A DNA stretch of 64,000 nucleotides from Devosia insulae DS-56 (GCF_000970465.2 NZ_LAJE02000363.1:62001-126000); one strand, 5' to 3'. Positions 18,506 to 27,589 are shown, counted from the stretch's first letter. The notes: generated by a model not told the origin, from the letters alone. Program-made: numbers and translations.

Positions 18506-19408
18506 CTACTCGCCGGCCATATGCTCGAAACTGGCCGGCGCGCCCGCGCTGGCCGCCAATGCCTTCTCGCCCTCGATGCGCGCCTTGGCGCGCTCGCTCA
18601 CCGGCAGCTTCAGTGCCTCGACCAGCGCTCGGTATTCCTGCCGGGCGCTCAGATGCGACATCGACGGCAACCCGCCCAGCATTTCCGCATCCAGCGGATC
18701 GAACACCGTCATGCCAGTTGGAAACAGCGAGCGGAAGATCACGCGCTCGGCGATGCCCTCCGCCACGCGGCAGCCCAGCCGCACCGCAATCTTTTCGATG
18801 GCGCTCTGCACGATCTTGGTCGAGCGCGACGGCAGCATCGAGATGCGGTTGCGCACGATCACCCAGTCGATGGTGCGCCCATCGATCGACAGCCGCTCGG
18901 TGCGGGCTCGCTGCACCAGCCGCGCATAGTGGCTCATCTCTCTGGGGTCGCCGGTGACCGGGTCCACATGCGCCATCACGTCGAGGTCGATGATCGAGTC
19001 GTTGAGCGGAGTGATCAGCGTATCGGCCAGCGAATGCGCCAGCCGGGTCAGGTGGGTGTCGAAGCCCGGCGTGTCGACGATCAGGAAGTCGGCTTCGCCC
19101 TCGACCTCGATGATCGCCTGCCGGAACAGGTCGAACTCGACTCGCTGGTTCTCCTTGACCGAATCCGACTTCGACAGCGGCAGATGGAAATGCGTGGCGT
19201 GCGGCAGCTTCAGGTCGTGCGCCTGGGCCCAGTTGCGGCGGTTGCGCACATAATGGGTCAGCGTCTGCTGGCGGCTGTCGACGTCGATCGAAGCGACGCG
19301 AAAGCCCTGATACATCAGGAAAACGGCAAGATGGAACGCCGTGGTCGACTTGCCGGAGCCGCCCTTCTCATTGCCGACGACAATGACGTGCGTGCCTGTC
19401 CTGCCCAT
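18506..19408 (-). CDS. mipZ: Division plane positioning ATPase MipZ
   Basis: 300-residue ParA/MinD-family ATPase. In Caulobacter and related alphaproteobacteria MipZ forms a gradient from the ParB-bound poles and inhibits FtsZ, placing the division site at mid-cell. The deviant Walker A VVGNEKGGSGKSTTAFHLAV is near residue 10, followed by VASIDVDSRQQTLTHYVRNR and the Walker B LIVDTPGFDTHLTRLAHSLA, which match MipZ rather than chromosomal ParA. No parB is adjacent, which is normal for mipZ. Confidence 0.93.
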   Translation of the reverse strand: MGRTGTHVIVVGNEKGGSGKSTTAFHLAVFLMYQGFRVASIDVDSRQQTLTHYVRNRRNWAQAHDLKLPHATHFHLPLSKSDSVKENQRVEFDLFRQAIIEVEGEADFLIVDTPGFDTHLTRLAHSLADTLITPLNDSIIDLDVMAHVDPVTGDPREMSHYARLVQRARTERLSIDGRTIDWVIVRNRISMLPSRSTKIVQSAIEKIAVRLGCRVAEGIAERVIFRSLFPTGMTVFDPLDAEMLGGLPSMSHLSARQEYRALVEALKLPVSERAKARIEGEKALAASAGAPASFEHMAGE

Positions 19409-19491
19409 CAGTCTCCCCTGCCGCTCCAGTAGCCCGAAGCGACGCGATTTCGGGATTCGGTCGTTATTTGCCCGAGCGAACTATTGATGAG

Positions 19492-19516
19492 ACACCCACC
19501 CCGTTCAAGGGGGTGT
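19492..19516 (-). terminator. Possible terminator after the GST-DUF1489-DUF4180 genes
   Basis: ACACCC (19492-19497) can pair with GGGTGT (19511-19516), extended by C-rich and G-rich inner bases, in the 144-base gap between mipZ and the DUF4180 gene. The T run is weak, so this is tentative. Nothing else is seen in the gap. Confidence 0.35.
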
Positions 19517-19552
19517 TTCAGCATCAGGCGATGACAGGCACACAACGTCACC

Positions 19553-19900
19553 CTAAAGCCGCGCTTCCAGCGCCGCCTGATCGGCGAGGAACATCACCTG
19601 GCCGCGCCGGTTGCTCTCGTAGATGAAGTCGCGCAGCGACGGGCTCTCCGCCGTGAAGCGCGAGATGTCGCCCAGGATGGCAACGCGAAAGCCGTATTGC
19701 TGGAATTTCTGCAGCACCGCGCCGGCGAGCCCGGTGCTCAGCCAGAAGAAATCGTCCACCAGGTGGTCCACCGGAATGGCGATCAGGTCGATGCCCAGCC
19801 CGTAGGTCGAGCCGATCACGTCGTTGCTGTCCGCTTCGGCGGCAATCACCGGCCCCTCGTAAAAGCCGACATTGACGCCCTTGATCGCTGTGCTCTGCAT
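19553..19900 (-). CDS. DUF4180 domain-containing protein
   Basis: 115-residue small cytoplasmic protein that fits the DUF4180 family (function unknown). Characteristic segments are SNDVIGSTYGLGIDLIAIPV, DDFFWLSTGLAGAVLQKFQQ, and the end SLRDFIYESNRRGQVMFLAD. No signal or membrane segment. Its ATG overlaps the stop of the DUF1489 gene by 1 base, so the GST, DUF1489 and DUF4180 genes form one tight operon on the minus strand. Confidence 0.7.
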   Translation of the reverse strand: MQSTAIKGVNVGFYEGPVIAAEADSNDVIGSTYGLGIDLIAIPVDHLVDDFFWLSTGLAGAVLQKFQQYGFRVAILGDISRFTAESPSLRDFIYESNRRGQVMFLADQAALEARL

Positions 19901-20331
19901 CAGATCAGTCCTAGTTTCGCCAGTTCTTCGGCGAGTTCGAGCGAGCCTTCCTCCTCGAAACCGCCTTTGCCGATATCGGCCGGGGCATCCTTGGGATCAA
20001 GGTAGCGCCAGCCCTGGAACGGTGACTTTGGCCGCGGGATGGTGCGCACCATGTCCGGCGCCATGATGATGTCGCAGCACTTCAGCCCCTGCTCGTCGAC
20101 GGCTTCGGCGAGCCTGAGGATCGGCTGGCGGCAGCGTACGACGCCCGAAATCACCCAGTAGATCGAGCCTTGCCCCTCCATCTCGTCCTTGCGCTTGGGC
20201 ATGGTGCGAGTGCGGTGGACGTGGACGTCCTCGCCGTAGTCGGCGCCCCACCAGTGAGCGCGCTCGTTGCGATAGGATTCGAGCTCTTCCAGCGTCGCAA
20301 CGCCGACGCAGAGCTTGATCATGTGCATCAT
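19900..20331 (-). CDS. DUF1489 family protein
   Basis: 143-residue protein of the DUF1489 family, well conserved in alphaproteobacteria but without known function. Visible segments include MIKLCVGVATLEELESYRNE, VHRTRTMPKRKDEMEGQGSI, and WVISGVVRCRQPILRLAEAV. The ATG at 20331 overlaps the TGA of the upstream GST gene (ATGA), so a longer open frame starting at 20421 is not used. Cytoplasmic; the Cys-Arg-Gln motif is a family hallmark of unknown meaning. Confidence 0.8.
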   Translation of the reverse strand: MMHMIKLCVGVATLEELESYRNERAHWWGADYGEDVHVHRTRTMPKRKDEMEGQGSIYWVISGVVRCRQPILRLAEAVDEQGLKCCDIIMAPDMVRTIPRPKSPFQGWRYLDPKDAPADIGKGGFEEEGSLELAEELAKLGLI

Positions 20332-21005
20332 GCGCTGCCGGCCGCGTCCCGCTTGGCGAGGATGATGTCGATCTCGTCGTGCTCGACCACCCACGGCTCT
20401 TTCACGGCTTCGGCGAACCACTCCTGGAAGGCCGGCAGCGCGTAGATCGCCTCGACATATTCCTGCGCCAGATCGCTTACCGGCAGCTCGTAGGTGCGGA
20501 TGCGTGTCGCCACCGGCGCAAACATGGCGTCGGCGGCGTTGAACGCGCCGAACAGGTAGGGGCCTCCGGAACGCGACAGCAGGTCGCCCCAGATCCGCTC
20601 GATGCGCTTGAGGTCATCGGCCACCACGTCGAAATCGACCTTGCCCGGATGCGAAGCCCTGAGGTTCATCGGCGCTGCGTCGCGCAGGGCGTTGAAGCCA
20701 CCATGCATTTCGGCGGCCGCCGAGCGCGCATAGGCCCGCTCCATCCGATTGGATGGCCAGATGCCCTTGGCCGGATACTTGTCGTGGAGGTACTCGATGA
20801 TCGCCGTGGTCTCGGGCAGCACGACGTCGCCATCGACCAGCACCGGCACTTTGCCGCTCGGCGATTTCTTGCGCAGGTTCTGCTGCCAGCCCTCGCCATT
20901 GAGCAGCACCAGGTCCTCATCGAACGGGATGTTGAAGTGGCGGAGCACCAGCCAGGCGCGCAGCGACCAGCTCGAGTAATTGCGATTGGCGAAGATCAGT
21001 TTCAT
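20328..21005 (-). CDS. Glutathione S-transferase family protein
   Basis: 225-residue GST with an N-terminal thioredoxin fold (MKLIFANRNYSSWSLRAWLV; Ser in NYSSWS is the likely glutathione-activating residue) and the glutathione-binding PSGKVPVLVDGDVVLPETTA. The C-terminal domain is all helical. The sequence resembles the YfcF/zeta-like group annotated simply as GST family; the substrate is not known. First gene of the GST-DUF1489-DUF4180 operon, beginning 12 bases beyond the terminator of the preceding small gene. Confidence 0.88.
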   Translation of the reverse strand: MKLIFANRNYSSWSLRAWLVLRHFNIPFDEDLVLLNGEGWQQNLRKKSPSGKVPVLVDGDVVLPETTAIIEYLHDKYPAKGIWPSNRMERAYARSAAAEMHGGFNALRDAAPMNLRASHPGKVDFDVVADDLKRIERIWGDLLSRSGGPYLFGAFNAADAMFAPVATRIRTYELPVSDLAQEYVEAIYALPAFQEWFAEAVKEPWVVEHDEIDIILAKRDAAGSA

Positions 21006-21016
21006 CGGTCGGCCTC

Positions 21017-21053
21017 AAAAGCGGAAGGGCGCCGAGTGGCCCGGCGCCCTTCC
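21017..21053 (-). terminator. Intrinsic terminator of the 37-residue protein gene
   Basis: On the minus strand GGAAGGGCGCC pairs with GGCGCCCTTCC (11 bp) around GGGCCACTC, followed by GCTTTT. It lies between the small gene at 21101-21214 and the GST start. Confidence 0.85.
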
Positions 21054-21100
21054 AAAATTCTGTACTATCGAAGGACCTTCAGGTCCAGTTGCACCCCGTC

Positions 21101-21214
21101 CTAGGCGCCGGCAACGATAGTGAACACGAGTGACATGGCCAGCAAACAGACGAGTGTCCAGGACACTGTCGGTAAGGCGGAACGCCACCATTCGGTCTTT
21201 GATTGGCCTCGCAT
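21101..21214 (-). CDS. Small single-pass membrane protein, 37 residues
   Basis: A short frame reading MRGQSKTEWWRSALPT followed by one hydrophobic segment (VSWTLVCLLAMSLVF TIVAGA, residues about 17-37). The ATG has a good ribosome binding site (AGGAG, 6 bases upstream) and the frame is followed within 50 bases by a strong terminator on the same strand, so it is a complete short transcription unit. I do not recognise it; it should lie in the inner membrane with a basic cytoplasmic N-terminus. The 358-base gap between mgtE and the GST gene holds nothing else I can support. Confidence 0.65.
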   Translation of the reverse strand: MRGQSKTEWWRSALPTVSWTLVCLLAMSLVFTIVAGA

Positions 21215-21363
21215 CAAAGCTCCTCTTTGCCGTTCTCGGGCTGCCGCAACCACACTTGGTGACGAAATTGCGACAGTAATGATTCGTTAACTCGGCGAGG
21301 GCGTGGTTGGGAAGTGGCGGGAAAGCCACGGTGGATAGGTCGAGTATCCCTGTGGAAAGCGGT

Positions 21364-22779
21364 TCAGAACAGTCCGAACCAGAGCCCGGCGATGCCCAAA
21401 AAGGCGAAGAATCCAATGACATCGGTCACCGTGGTGACGAACACCGAGGAGGCGATGGCTGGGTCGACCTTCAGCCTGTTGAGGGCCAGCGGGATCAAAA
21501 TTCCAGCGCTGCCGGCGGCGATCATGTTGATGATCATGGCCAAACCGATGACCATCCCCAGACCCGGGTTGGCATAGCGGAGCCAGGTGACGGCGCCGAT
21601 CAGCACCGCGAAGATACAGCCGTTGAGGAAGCCGCCGGTGACCTCGCGGAGGATCAGCCGGCGAACGCGGCCCCGATCGAGGTCGCGAGTCGCCAGCGCC
21701 CGCACCGTCACCGTCATGGTCTGCGTGCCGGCATTGCCGCCCATCGAGGCGACGATCGGCATCAGTGCCGCCAACGCCACCATCTGCTCGATGGTGGCGT
21801 TGAACAGGCTGATGACGAACGAGGCGAGCATGGCGGTGAAGAGGTTCACCACCAGCCAGGGGGCGCGGCTTCGCACCGTCGACAGCACGTTGTCCGACAG
21901 TTCTTCGTCGCCGACGCCGCCGAGCAGCTTGATGTCCTCGGTGGCCTCCTCATGGATGACGTCGACGATGTCGTCGACGGTCAGCACGCCGACCAGCCGC
22001 TTGTTCTCGTCGATGACGCCGACTTCCACGAGGTCATAGCGCTCGAAGTCGCGCGCCGCTTCCTCCTGGTCCTCGGTAGCTTCCACGGTGAGGACGTCGT
22101 GGTTCATCAGGTTCTCGATCCGCACCTGCCGCTTGGCGCGGAGGAACTTGTCGAGCGGGATGGTGCCCAGCACGCGGTAGCTGGGGTCGACGACGTAGAG
22201 CTGGTAGAATTCGTCCGGCAGGTCCTTTTCCACCCTGAGGTAGTCGATGGTCTGACCGACGGTCCAGAATGGCGGGATGGCGATGAAATCGGTCTGCATC
22301 CGCCGACCGGCGGAATCCTCGGGGAAATCGAGGCTGCGCTTGAGGCTCAGCCGTTCGAAGGCCGGCAGCTGCGCGAGGATTTCCTCGCGGTCACCCGCAT
22401 CCATGTCCTCGAGGATGTAGACGGCGTCGTCGTTGTCGAGCGTCGCGACGCCACGCGCCACATCTTCGGTCGGCAGCTCCTCGATCAGGTCGGTACGAAC
22501 GTTGTCGTCGACTTCGGTCAGCGCCAGGTAGTCGAACTTGTCACCCAGCATCTGGACCAGGGCGACGCGCTCGTCCTGCTCCAGCGCCTCGAGCACGTCG
22601 CCGGCGTCAGCGGCGTGCAGCGGCTCCATCATCTCGGCGACGTCGTGCTCTTCGCCCGCCGAGAGGTGGGCGCGCAGCCGCTCGATCCACTCCTGATTCA
22701 GGTGATCGTCCGGACCGCGAAGCGCGTTCGGATCGGGCCGGGTTTCCCCGATTTCCGCGATGTCGGATTCATTGGTCAT
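21364..22779 (-). CDS. mgtE: Magnesium transporter MgtE
   Basis: 471-residue Mg2+ channel/transporter. It has an N-terminal superhelical domain (DVLEALEQDERVALVQMLGD, residues about 40-150), a CBS pair (near 150-270; VLTVEATEDQEEAARDFERY and LVGVLTVDDIVDVI) and five transmembrane helices at the C-terminus containing ALMPIVASMGGNAGTQTMTV, which holds the pore signature. Start set at the ATG giving MTNESDIAEIGETRP, since the open frame further upstream has unrelated composition. Gated by cytoplasmic Mg2+ in characterised members. Confidence 0.95.
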   Translation of the reverse strand: MTNESDIAEIGETRPDPNALRGPDDHLNQEWIERLRAHLSAGEEHDVAEMMEPLHAADAGDVLEALEQDERVALVQMLGDKFDYLALTEVDDNVRTDLIEELPTEDVARGVATLDNDDAVYILEDMDAGDREEILAQLPAFERLSLKRSLDFPEDSAGRRMQTDFIAIPPFWTVGQTIDYLRVEKDLPDEFYQLYVVDPSYRVLGTIPLDKFLRAKRQVRIENLMNHDVLTVEATEDQEEAARDFERYDLVEVGVIDENKRLVGVLTVDDIVDVIHEEATEDIKLLGGVGDEELSDNVLSTVRSRAPWLVVNLFTAMLASFVISLFNATIEQMVALAALMPIVASMGGNAGTQTMTVTVRALATRDLDRGRVRRLILREVTGGFLNGCIFAVLIGAVTWLRYANPGLGMVIGLAMIINMIAAGSAGILIPLALNRLKVDPAIASSVFVTTVTDVIGFFAFLGIAGLWFGLF

Positions 22780-22900
22780 GGAGACCCCGGGAGGCAGGCG
22801 CTTCGGGTTCAAAACGTGGTGTAGCCAATCGGTCGTGGATGCGCCAGACTTGCGAAGCTCGTCGAGCGCTGTTTTTTGCTTCGCTGAGAAGGAGATGGCG

Positions 22901-23251
22901 ATGGGCCGCGAGATGGATCGGATGCTGCGCCTCTGCGCGGCACTGCAGCTCCCCGAAGTGAGCGAGTCCACCAGCTATGGCGCGCCATCGCTCAAGGTGA
23001 AGGGCAAGAATTTCGCCTCGGTGCGCGGCCCGGCGGAGATGGTGCTGCACTGTCCGCTGGAACACAAAGAGCTGCTGATGGAGATGGCGCCCGAGATCTA
23101 CTGGCAGACCGACCACTTCAAAGGCTGGCCGGGCCTGTTGGTCCGGCTCGATGTGATCGGCGACGAGGAGCTGTCGCTGCGGCTCGAGGACGCCTGGCGG
23201 TTCCGGGCGCCCAAGCGGCTAGCGGATGCCTACACCGCCAGCAAGCCTTAG
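22901..23251 (+). CDS. MmcQ/YjbR family DNA-binding-fold protein
   Basis: 116-residue protein with the MmcQ/YjbR fold (cyclophilin-like double wing). Segments [33 protein letters not shown], and [20 protein letters not shown] match the family. Function unknown; the fold resembles DNA-binding modules. ATG 22901 is preferred because AAGGAG lies 6 bases upstream; ATG 22895 is the alternative. The TAG stop overlaps the folD stop on the other strand by 2 bases. Confidence 0.8.
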   Translation: MGREMDRMLRLCAALQLPEVSESTSYGAPSLKVKGKNFASVRGPAEMVLHCPLEHKELLMEMAPEIYWQTDHFKGWPGLLVRLDVIGDEELSLRLEDAWRFRAPKRLADAYTASKP

Positions 23252-24150
23252 GGCGTCAAATCCTTTGGCGGCTCGATGCCGTTGATCAGCGATGCCGTGG
23301 TCACCGTGTTGGCAAGCAGGCAGACGATGGTCATTGGCCCTACCCCGCCTGGCACCGGCGTAATGGCGCCCGCCACCTCGGCGGCCGCTGGGTAGTCGAC
23401 GTCCCCGAGCAGACGCGTCCTGCCTTCGCCGCGTTCGGGCGCCGGGATCCGGTTGATGCCCACATCGATCACCGTGGCGCCCGGCTTGATCCAGTCGCCC
23501 TTGATCATCTGCGGGCGGCCGACCGCGGCAACCACGATGTCTGCCTGCCGAACCACATCGGCAAGGTTCTTGGTTCTGGAATGCGCCACCGTCACGGTGC
23601 AGTTGTCGCGCAACAGCAGCTGGGCCATCGGTTTGCCCACGAGATTTGAACGCCCGACGATCACGGCGTTCAGCCCTTCGAGCGAACCGAGCGTATCACG
23701 CAGCAGCATCAGGCAGCCGAGTGGCGTACAGCTCACCGGCCCTGGCAGCCCGATCTGCAGCTTGCCGACGCTCGCCGGCGTGAAGCAGTCGACATCCTTG
23801 TCGGGCGAGATGGTGGCAATCACCTTGTTGGGGTCGATCTGCCTGGGCAGCGGCAGCTGCACCAGGATGCCATGAATGGCCGGGTCGGCGTTGAGGTTCT
23901 GCACCAGCGCAAGCACTTCGGCTTCCGAGGCATCCTCGGGCAATTCGTACTTTTCAGAGTGCATGCCGACCTCGACGGTCTGCCTGGCCTTCTGGCTGAC
24001 ATAGATCTCGCTGCCTGGATCATGCCCGACGATCACCACCGCAAGGCCGGGTGTCACGCCGTGCTCGCGCTTCAGGCGCTCGACATGGCCGGCAATCCGG
24101 GTGCGAAGCCCCTCGGCGTAAGTCTTTCCGTCGATGATCTTGGCGGTCAT
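23248..24150 (-). CDS. folD: Bifunctional methylenetetrahydrofolate dehydrogenase/cyclohydrolase
   Basis: 300-residue cytoplasmic enzyme that interconverts 5,10-methylene-, methenyl- and 10-formyl-tetrahydrofolate. Conserved features: the Tyr and Lys of the active site in [43 protein letters not shown] for NADP binding, and [15 protein letters not shown] at the end. ATG at 24150 has AGGAG 6 bases upstream, so a longer open frame is ignored. It follows pxpA by 55 bases on the same strand and could be cotranscribed with the pxp genes. Confidence 0.96.
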   Translation of the reverse strand: MTAKIIDGKTYAEGLRTRIAGHVERLKREHGVTPGLAVVIVGHDPGSEIYVSQKARQTVEVGMHSEKYELPEDASEAEVLALVQNLNADPAIHGILVQLPLPRQIDPNKVIATISPDKDVDCFTPASVGKLQIGLPGPVSCTPLGCLMLLRDTLGSLEGLNAVIVGRSNLVGKPMAQLLLRDNCTVTVAHSRTKNLADVVRQADIVVAAVGRPQMIKGDWIKPGATVIDVGINRIPAPERGEGRTRLLGDVDYPAAAEVAGAITPVPGGVGPMTIVCLLANTVTTASLINGIEPPKDLTP

Positions 24151-24205
24151 GGCAGCTCCTTGGGTGGAGCCGCCGATATGGAACAACTCGCACTTCGGCG
24201 CAACC

Positions 24206-24949
24206 TCAGTAAGGCGCGCGGATAGTGATCCCTTCGGCCTCGAGCGCAGCCCGCACGGCCCGAGCGATCGCCACCGCCTCATCGGTATCGCCGTGGATAC
24301 AGAGCGAAGTCGCCTCGGTACGGATCACCGAGCCATCAATTGCTACCAGTTCCCCCGCCCGCGCCAGCCGGACGGCGCGTTCGGCAATCGCTCCGACATC
24401 GTGCAGCACCGCGCCGGGCTGCGAGCGCGGCACCAGCAGGCCGTTGGGCTGGTAAGCGCGGTCGGCATAGGCCTCGCGCACCACCGGGTAGCCCAGTGCC
24501 TCGGCCACCTCGACCTGGGCGCTGTCATCGATCGCCAGCACCGAGAGACCCGGCACCAGCCCCGTCACTGCAGCAAAGCACAAAGCCGCCACGGCCGGTT
24601 CCTCAGCCGCCATATTGGCCAGCGCACCGTGCAGCTTGAGGTAGCGCACCGGCACACCCTCCTCCTCGGCGTACTCGACCAAGGCGCGCACCTGTCCCCG
24701 TACCTGCTCGTCCAGCTCTTCGGGTGGCAGGAACAAGCGGCGGCGACCAAAATGCTCGCGATCGGCAAAGCCCGGGTGCGCGCCAACCGCAACACCGCGT
24801 GCCTTGGCTGCCCGCAGGCTGAGCCGCATCGTCGTCTCGTCGCCGGCGTGGCCGCCACAGGCGATCGAGGCCGACGAGATGATGTCGAACAGCGCGGCAT
24901 CGCCCGGCATGCCCTCACCGAGATCGGCATTGAGATCGAGTTCGTTCAC
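24206..24949 (-). CDS. pxpA: 5-oxoprolinase subunit PxpA (LamB/YcsF)
   Basis: 247-residue LamB/YcsF family subunit of the ATP-dependent 5-oxoprolinase PxpABC, which opens the damaged-glutamine product 5-oxoproline to glutamate. The N-terminus [20 protein letters not shown] and the motifs [20 protein letters not shown] and [17 protein letters not shown] are diagnostic. The start is GTG at 24949 overlapping the pxpC stop (GTGA), so translation is coupled. Order on the minus strand is pxpB-pxpC-pxpA. Confidence 0.93.
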   Translation of the reverse strand: MNELDLNADLGEGMPGDAALFDIISSASIACGGHAGDETTMRLSLRAAKARGVAVGAHPGFADREHFGRRRLFLPPEELDEQVRGQVRALVEYAEEEGVPVRYLKLHGALANMAAEEPAVAALCFAAVTGLVPGLSVLAIDDSAQVEVAEALGYPVVREAYADRAYQPNGLLVPRSQPGAVLHDVGAIAERAVRLARAGELVAIDGSVIRTEATSLCIHGDTDEAVAIARAVRAALEAEGITIRAPY

Positions 24950-25836
24950 GGCTTCAGTCCTTCTGCATGCGCCACGGTCACCGGCGCGAACCGCACCTGG
25001 GTGCCGGGCCGCAGTTGGGAAAATCGGTCGAGATCGGCCGTCACCACCGTGGCGATCCGCGGGTAGCCGCCGGTCGGTTGGTGATCCCGCATCAGCACGA
25101 TGGGCGTGCCATCGCCGAGGATCTGGATATCGCCCGGCACCACGGCATCCGACACCAGCGACAGGATTTTTGCTTCGGCGAACACCTGTCCGGGATCGGC
25201 AAGCCGGACGCCCATGCGGTCGAGCTGCGGCGATACCGCGAAAGCATCGGTAACAAAGCGCTGACGGATCGCATTGCTGAAGCGGTCGGCATGAATGCCC
25301 CGGATCACCCGGATCGGGCCATCCGCCACCGTCGCCGGCGTCGGATGCTGGCCCCGCCCGCGTGGCAGCGTCGCGCCGAGCGGCAGCACATCGCCAGCCC
25401 GCAAGGCCCGCCCATCCAGACCGCCGATCCCGGCAATCGAGCTGGTTGCGCGACTGCCCATCACCAGGGGCACATCGATTTCGCGGTCGAACCGCAGGTA
25501 GCCATAGTTCCCGGCCGGACCCGGTCGGATATCCACGATAGAACCAGCGCTCAGCAGCGCCCGCGATGGCCATGATTTCGCTTCGCCATCGATGCTGAGT
25601 TCGAACGAACCACCATCGACAGCAATGGAAACCGAGCCCTCGGCAACAAAGCCGAGGCCTGCCGTGGTGAACTCGATCCCGGTCGCCCCCGCGGCGCCGA
25701 GCCAGACGCCGGCCCGCTCGAACGCCGTGCGATCCATAGGGCCGGAAGCGCTGATGCCGTGCCGCAGCAGCCCCGGTCGCCCGGCATCCTGCAACGTCGC
25801 CAGCGGGCCGGCGCGGGTGATGCGGATAGCGCTCAC
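24946..25836 (-). CDS. pxpC: 5-oxoprolinase subunit PxpC (KipA family)
   Basis: 296-residue KipA-like (CT_A_B) subunit of 5-oxoprolinase. The family start IRITRAGPLATLQDAGRPGL and the GISASGPMDRTAFERAGVWL segment are clear, as is LMRDHQPTGGYPRIATVV near the end. GTG start at 25836 overlaps the pxpB stop. The same fold occurs as an internal domain of the urea/guanidine carboxylase encoded about 4 kb away (29450-32985), so cross-annotation of these two should be avoided. Confidence 0.92.
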   Translation of the reverse strand: MSAIRITRAGPLATLQDAGRPGLLRHGISASGPMDRTAFERAGVWLGAAGATGIEFTTAGLGFVAEGSVSIAVDGGSFELSIDGEAKSWPSRALLSAGSIVDIRPGPAGNYGYLRFDREIDVPLVMGSRATSSIAGIGGLDGRALRAGDVLPLGATLPRGRGQHPTPATVADGPIRVIRGIHADRFSNAIRQRFVTDAFAVSPQLDRMGVRLADPGQVFAEAKILSLVSDAVVPGDIQILGDGTPIVLMRDHQPTGGYPRIATVVTADLDRFSQLRPGTQVRFAPVTVAHAEGLKP

Positions 25837-26480
25837 GACGCCACGAACGCTACGCTGTCGCCGGCGCGCACCGTGGTCGGGGGCTCGGCGGCCGGGTCGA
25901 AGTTGCGGAACTCGGTATGGCCGATCACGTGCCAGCCGGTCGGGATGGCGGTCGAGGTGATTGCCGTCTGCCCGGCAGCGAACAGCACCGTGCCGGCCGG
26001 CACCTGCCGCCGCACCACGCCCCGTCGCGGCACCACCAGCGCCTCGGGGTGCATGCCGCAATAGATGAAGCCCGGCGCAAAGCCGGTGGCCAGTACGCGC
26101 AGTGGCGCGGCGTTGTGGGCGGCAATAAAGTCGGCCACCAAGAGCCGCACCAGCCCTGCCACCTCGGAGAGATCCTCGCCGTCGAAATGCACGGTAACGC
26201 GGTGCTCGGCGTCCCCGGCAGCCGGCTGCCCGGGTGCCGAGACCAGCAGGCGCACCTCACCGGCCAGTGCATCGAAGCCGATGGCCCCCGGCTCATAGCG
26301 CAGCAGCACCGAAACGAGGTTCGGCACGATCTCCACCACGCCGCGCACGCCCGCGGCTTCGACCCGGGCAGCAAAGCCGATCGCTGCGCGATTGGCGTCG
26401 TCGGAAAGGCTCTCGGCGAAGCGGATCAGCAGCCCACGGTCGCCCAGGGGCAGCAGGGTTGGCGTAAGGGTGTCGGTCAT
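25833..26480 (-). CDS. pxpB: 5-oxoprolinase subunit PxpB (KipI family)
   Basis: 215-residue KipI-like (CT_C_D) subunit that works with PxpC as the ATP-dependent part of 5-oxoprolinase. Signature segments: LLPLGDRGLLIRFAESLSDD at the start, FAPGFIYCGMHPEALVVPRR near residue 138, and TAIPTGWHVIGHTEFRNFDP near the end. First gene of the pxpBCA operon; the gap to the upstream secreted-protein gene is 9 bases, so that gene may lead the transcript. Confidence 0.92.
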   Translation of the reverse strand: MTDTLTPTLLPLGDRGLLIRFAESLSDDANRAAIGFAARVEAAGVRGVVEIVPNLVSVLLRYEPGAIGFDALAGEVRLLVSAPGQPAAGDAEHRVTVHFDGEDLSEVAGLVRLLVADFIAAHNAAPLRVLATGFAPGFIYCGMHPEALVVPRRGVVRRQVPAGTVLFAAGQTAITSTAIPTGWHVIGHTEFRNFDPAAEPPTTVRAGDSVAFVAS

Positions 26481-26489
26481 CGGGCGGCG

Positions 26490-26894
26490 TCAGGCACCGC
26501 CGCCGGGACAGCAGGCCATCAGCAGCTCCCACCGGCGTGGCTTTGGTGGGATCGAGCGCGGCGCATCGACCAACGAAGCGACCTGGTAGGGACTAAGCGG
26601 CGGGAGGTCGACAAAGCTGCTTGGTCCCGAACATGGGAAGCAAGGTGGTGGCGGCGGTGGGGCGGCATCCCCGCTGCCCCCGGCGCCCAGCGGCGTGAGA
26701 TCGAGCGGCACCCGGCTGGGGCCGCAGTACTGGGCATGGGCGACAGAATCGAGCAGCAGCGAGAAGCAGCCGAGGAAGTGTCCGAGCCCGTCCTCCGCTG
26801 CCGACGGCACGGAAACCGCTCGCGCCGGGCTCGCAGATATCAGCAACGCCAGAGCGCAAGCCGCGCCGAGACGCCAGTACTGGTTCAGTTTCAT
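26490..26894 (-). CDS. Small secreted Pro/Cys-containing protein
   Basis: 134-residue protein with a classic signal peptide (ACALALLISASPARA, cleavage near residue 26). The mature part has two cysteine-bearing stretches, HFLGCFSLLLDSVAHAQYCG and a proline run PPPPPPCFPCSG, and ends MACCPGGGA. The Cys pairs suggest disulfide bonds in the periplasm. I do not recognise the family. ATG chosen at 26894 (GGAG upstream), giving the signal peptide. It lies 9 bases before pxpB and could be cotranscribed with it, but nothing in the sequence ties it to oxoproline metabolism. Confidence 0.55.
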   Translation of the reverse strand: MKLNQYWRLGAACALALLISASPARAVSVPSAAEDGLGHFLGCFSLLLDSVAHAQYCGPSRVPLDLTPLGAGGSGDAAPPPPPPCFPCSGPSSFVDLPPLSPYQVASLVDAPRSIPPKPRRWELLMACCPGGGA

Positions 26895-27040
26895 CGGCGC
26901 TCTCCCGCCCACCGGGCACCTGACGGCCCCCACCAATAGCTAGCAAGGCGCGCCACTCATGGCTATCCGTATGCGAACAGAGTCTCCGGCTTTCGCGGGC
27001 GTCTCACGGCAATCGCGCAAGACGAAAAGGTCCAGTTCCC

Positions 27041-27589
27041 ATGTCTATTCCCGGCGCCAGCGTTATCGTCGAAGGCCACGCCATCGTCTCGGTCGACGGC
27101 ATGATCGCCGCTGCCGATGGCAGCATGCCGCCGGCGCTCCGCAACGAAGCCGACTGGCGCATCTTCCAGGCGGCGCTCGACGCCGCGGCGCTGGTCGTTC
27201 TTGGCCGGCTGGGTCACGAGCGGCATCCCAACCCCGGCCGCAAGCGCCTGGTGCTGACCCGCTCGGTCGCAACGCTCGAACGCGACCCGGCCGATCTCCT
27301 GACGCAGTTCTGGAACCCAGACGGCATGGAGATCGGCGATGTCCTGAAACAGCTCGAGATCGCCTCGGGCACCATCGCCATCACCGGCGGCACTGGAACG
27401 TTCGATGTGTTCCTGCCGCTGCTCGACCGCTTCGTGCTTTCGGAGGTTCGTGATCTCACATTGCCCGACGGCATCCCCTGCTTCAGCAAGGGCCACCCAC
27501 GCCTGGTGCTGCCGGGCGCCGGTCTCGAGGCCCGCGACATGGAACTGATCGATCGTGGCGTGGTCCAGACCCAGTGGGTCCGGCCCTGA
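27041..27589 (+). CDS. RibD C-terminal / dihydrofolate reductase-like protein
   Basis: 182-residue Rossmann-like reductase of the RibD_C/DHFR superfamily. The N-terminal strand IVEGHAIVSVDGMIAAADG and the NADPH-binding segment IAITGGTGTFDVFLPLLDRF fit the family; the typical GRxT signature appears as VVLGRLGHERHPNP. It lacks the deaminase domain of RibD, so a riboflavin role is not implied; substrate unknown. Its stop abuts the dodecin stop on the other strand (TGATCA). Confidence 0.75.
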   Translation: MSIPGASVIVEGHAIVSVDGMIAAADGSMPPALRNEADWRIFQAALDAAALVVLGRLGHERHPNPGRKRLVLTRSVATLERDPADLLTQFWNPDGMEIGDVLKQLEIASGTIAITGGTGTFDVFLPLLDRFVLSEVRDLTLPDGIPCFSKGHPRLVLPGAGLEARDMELIDRGVVQTQWVRP

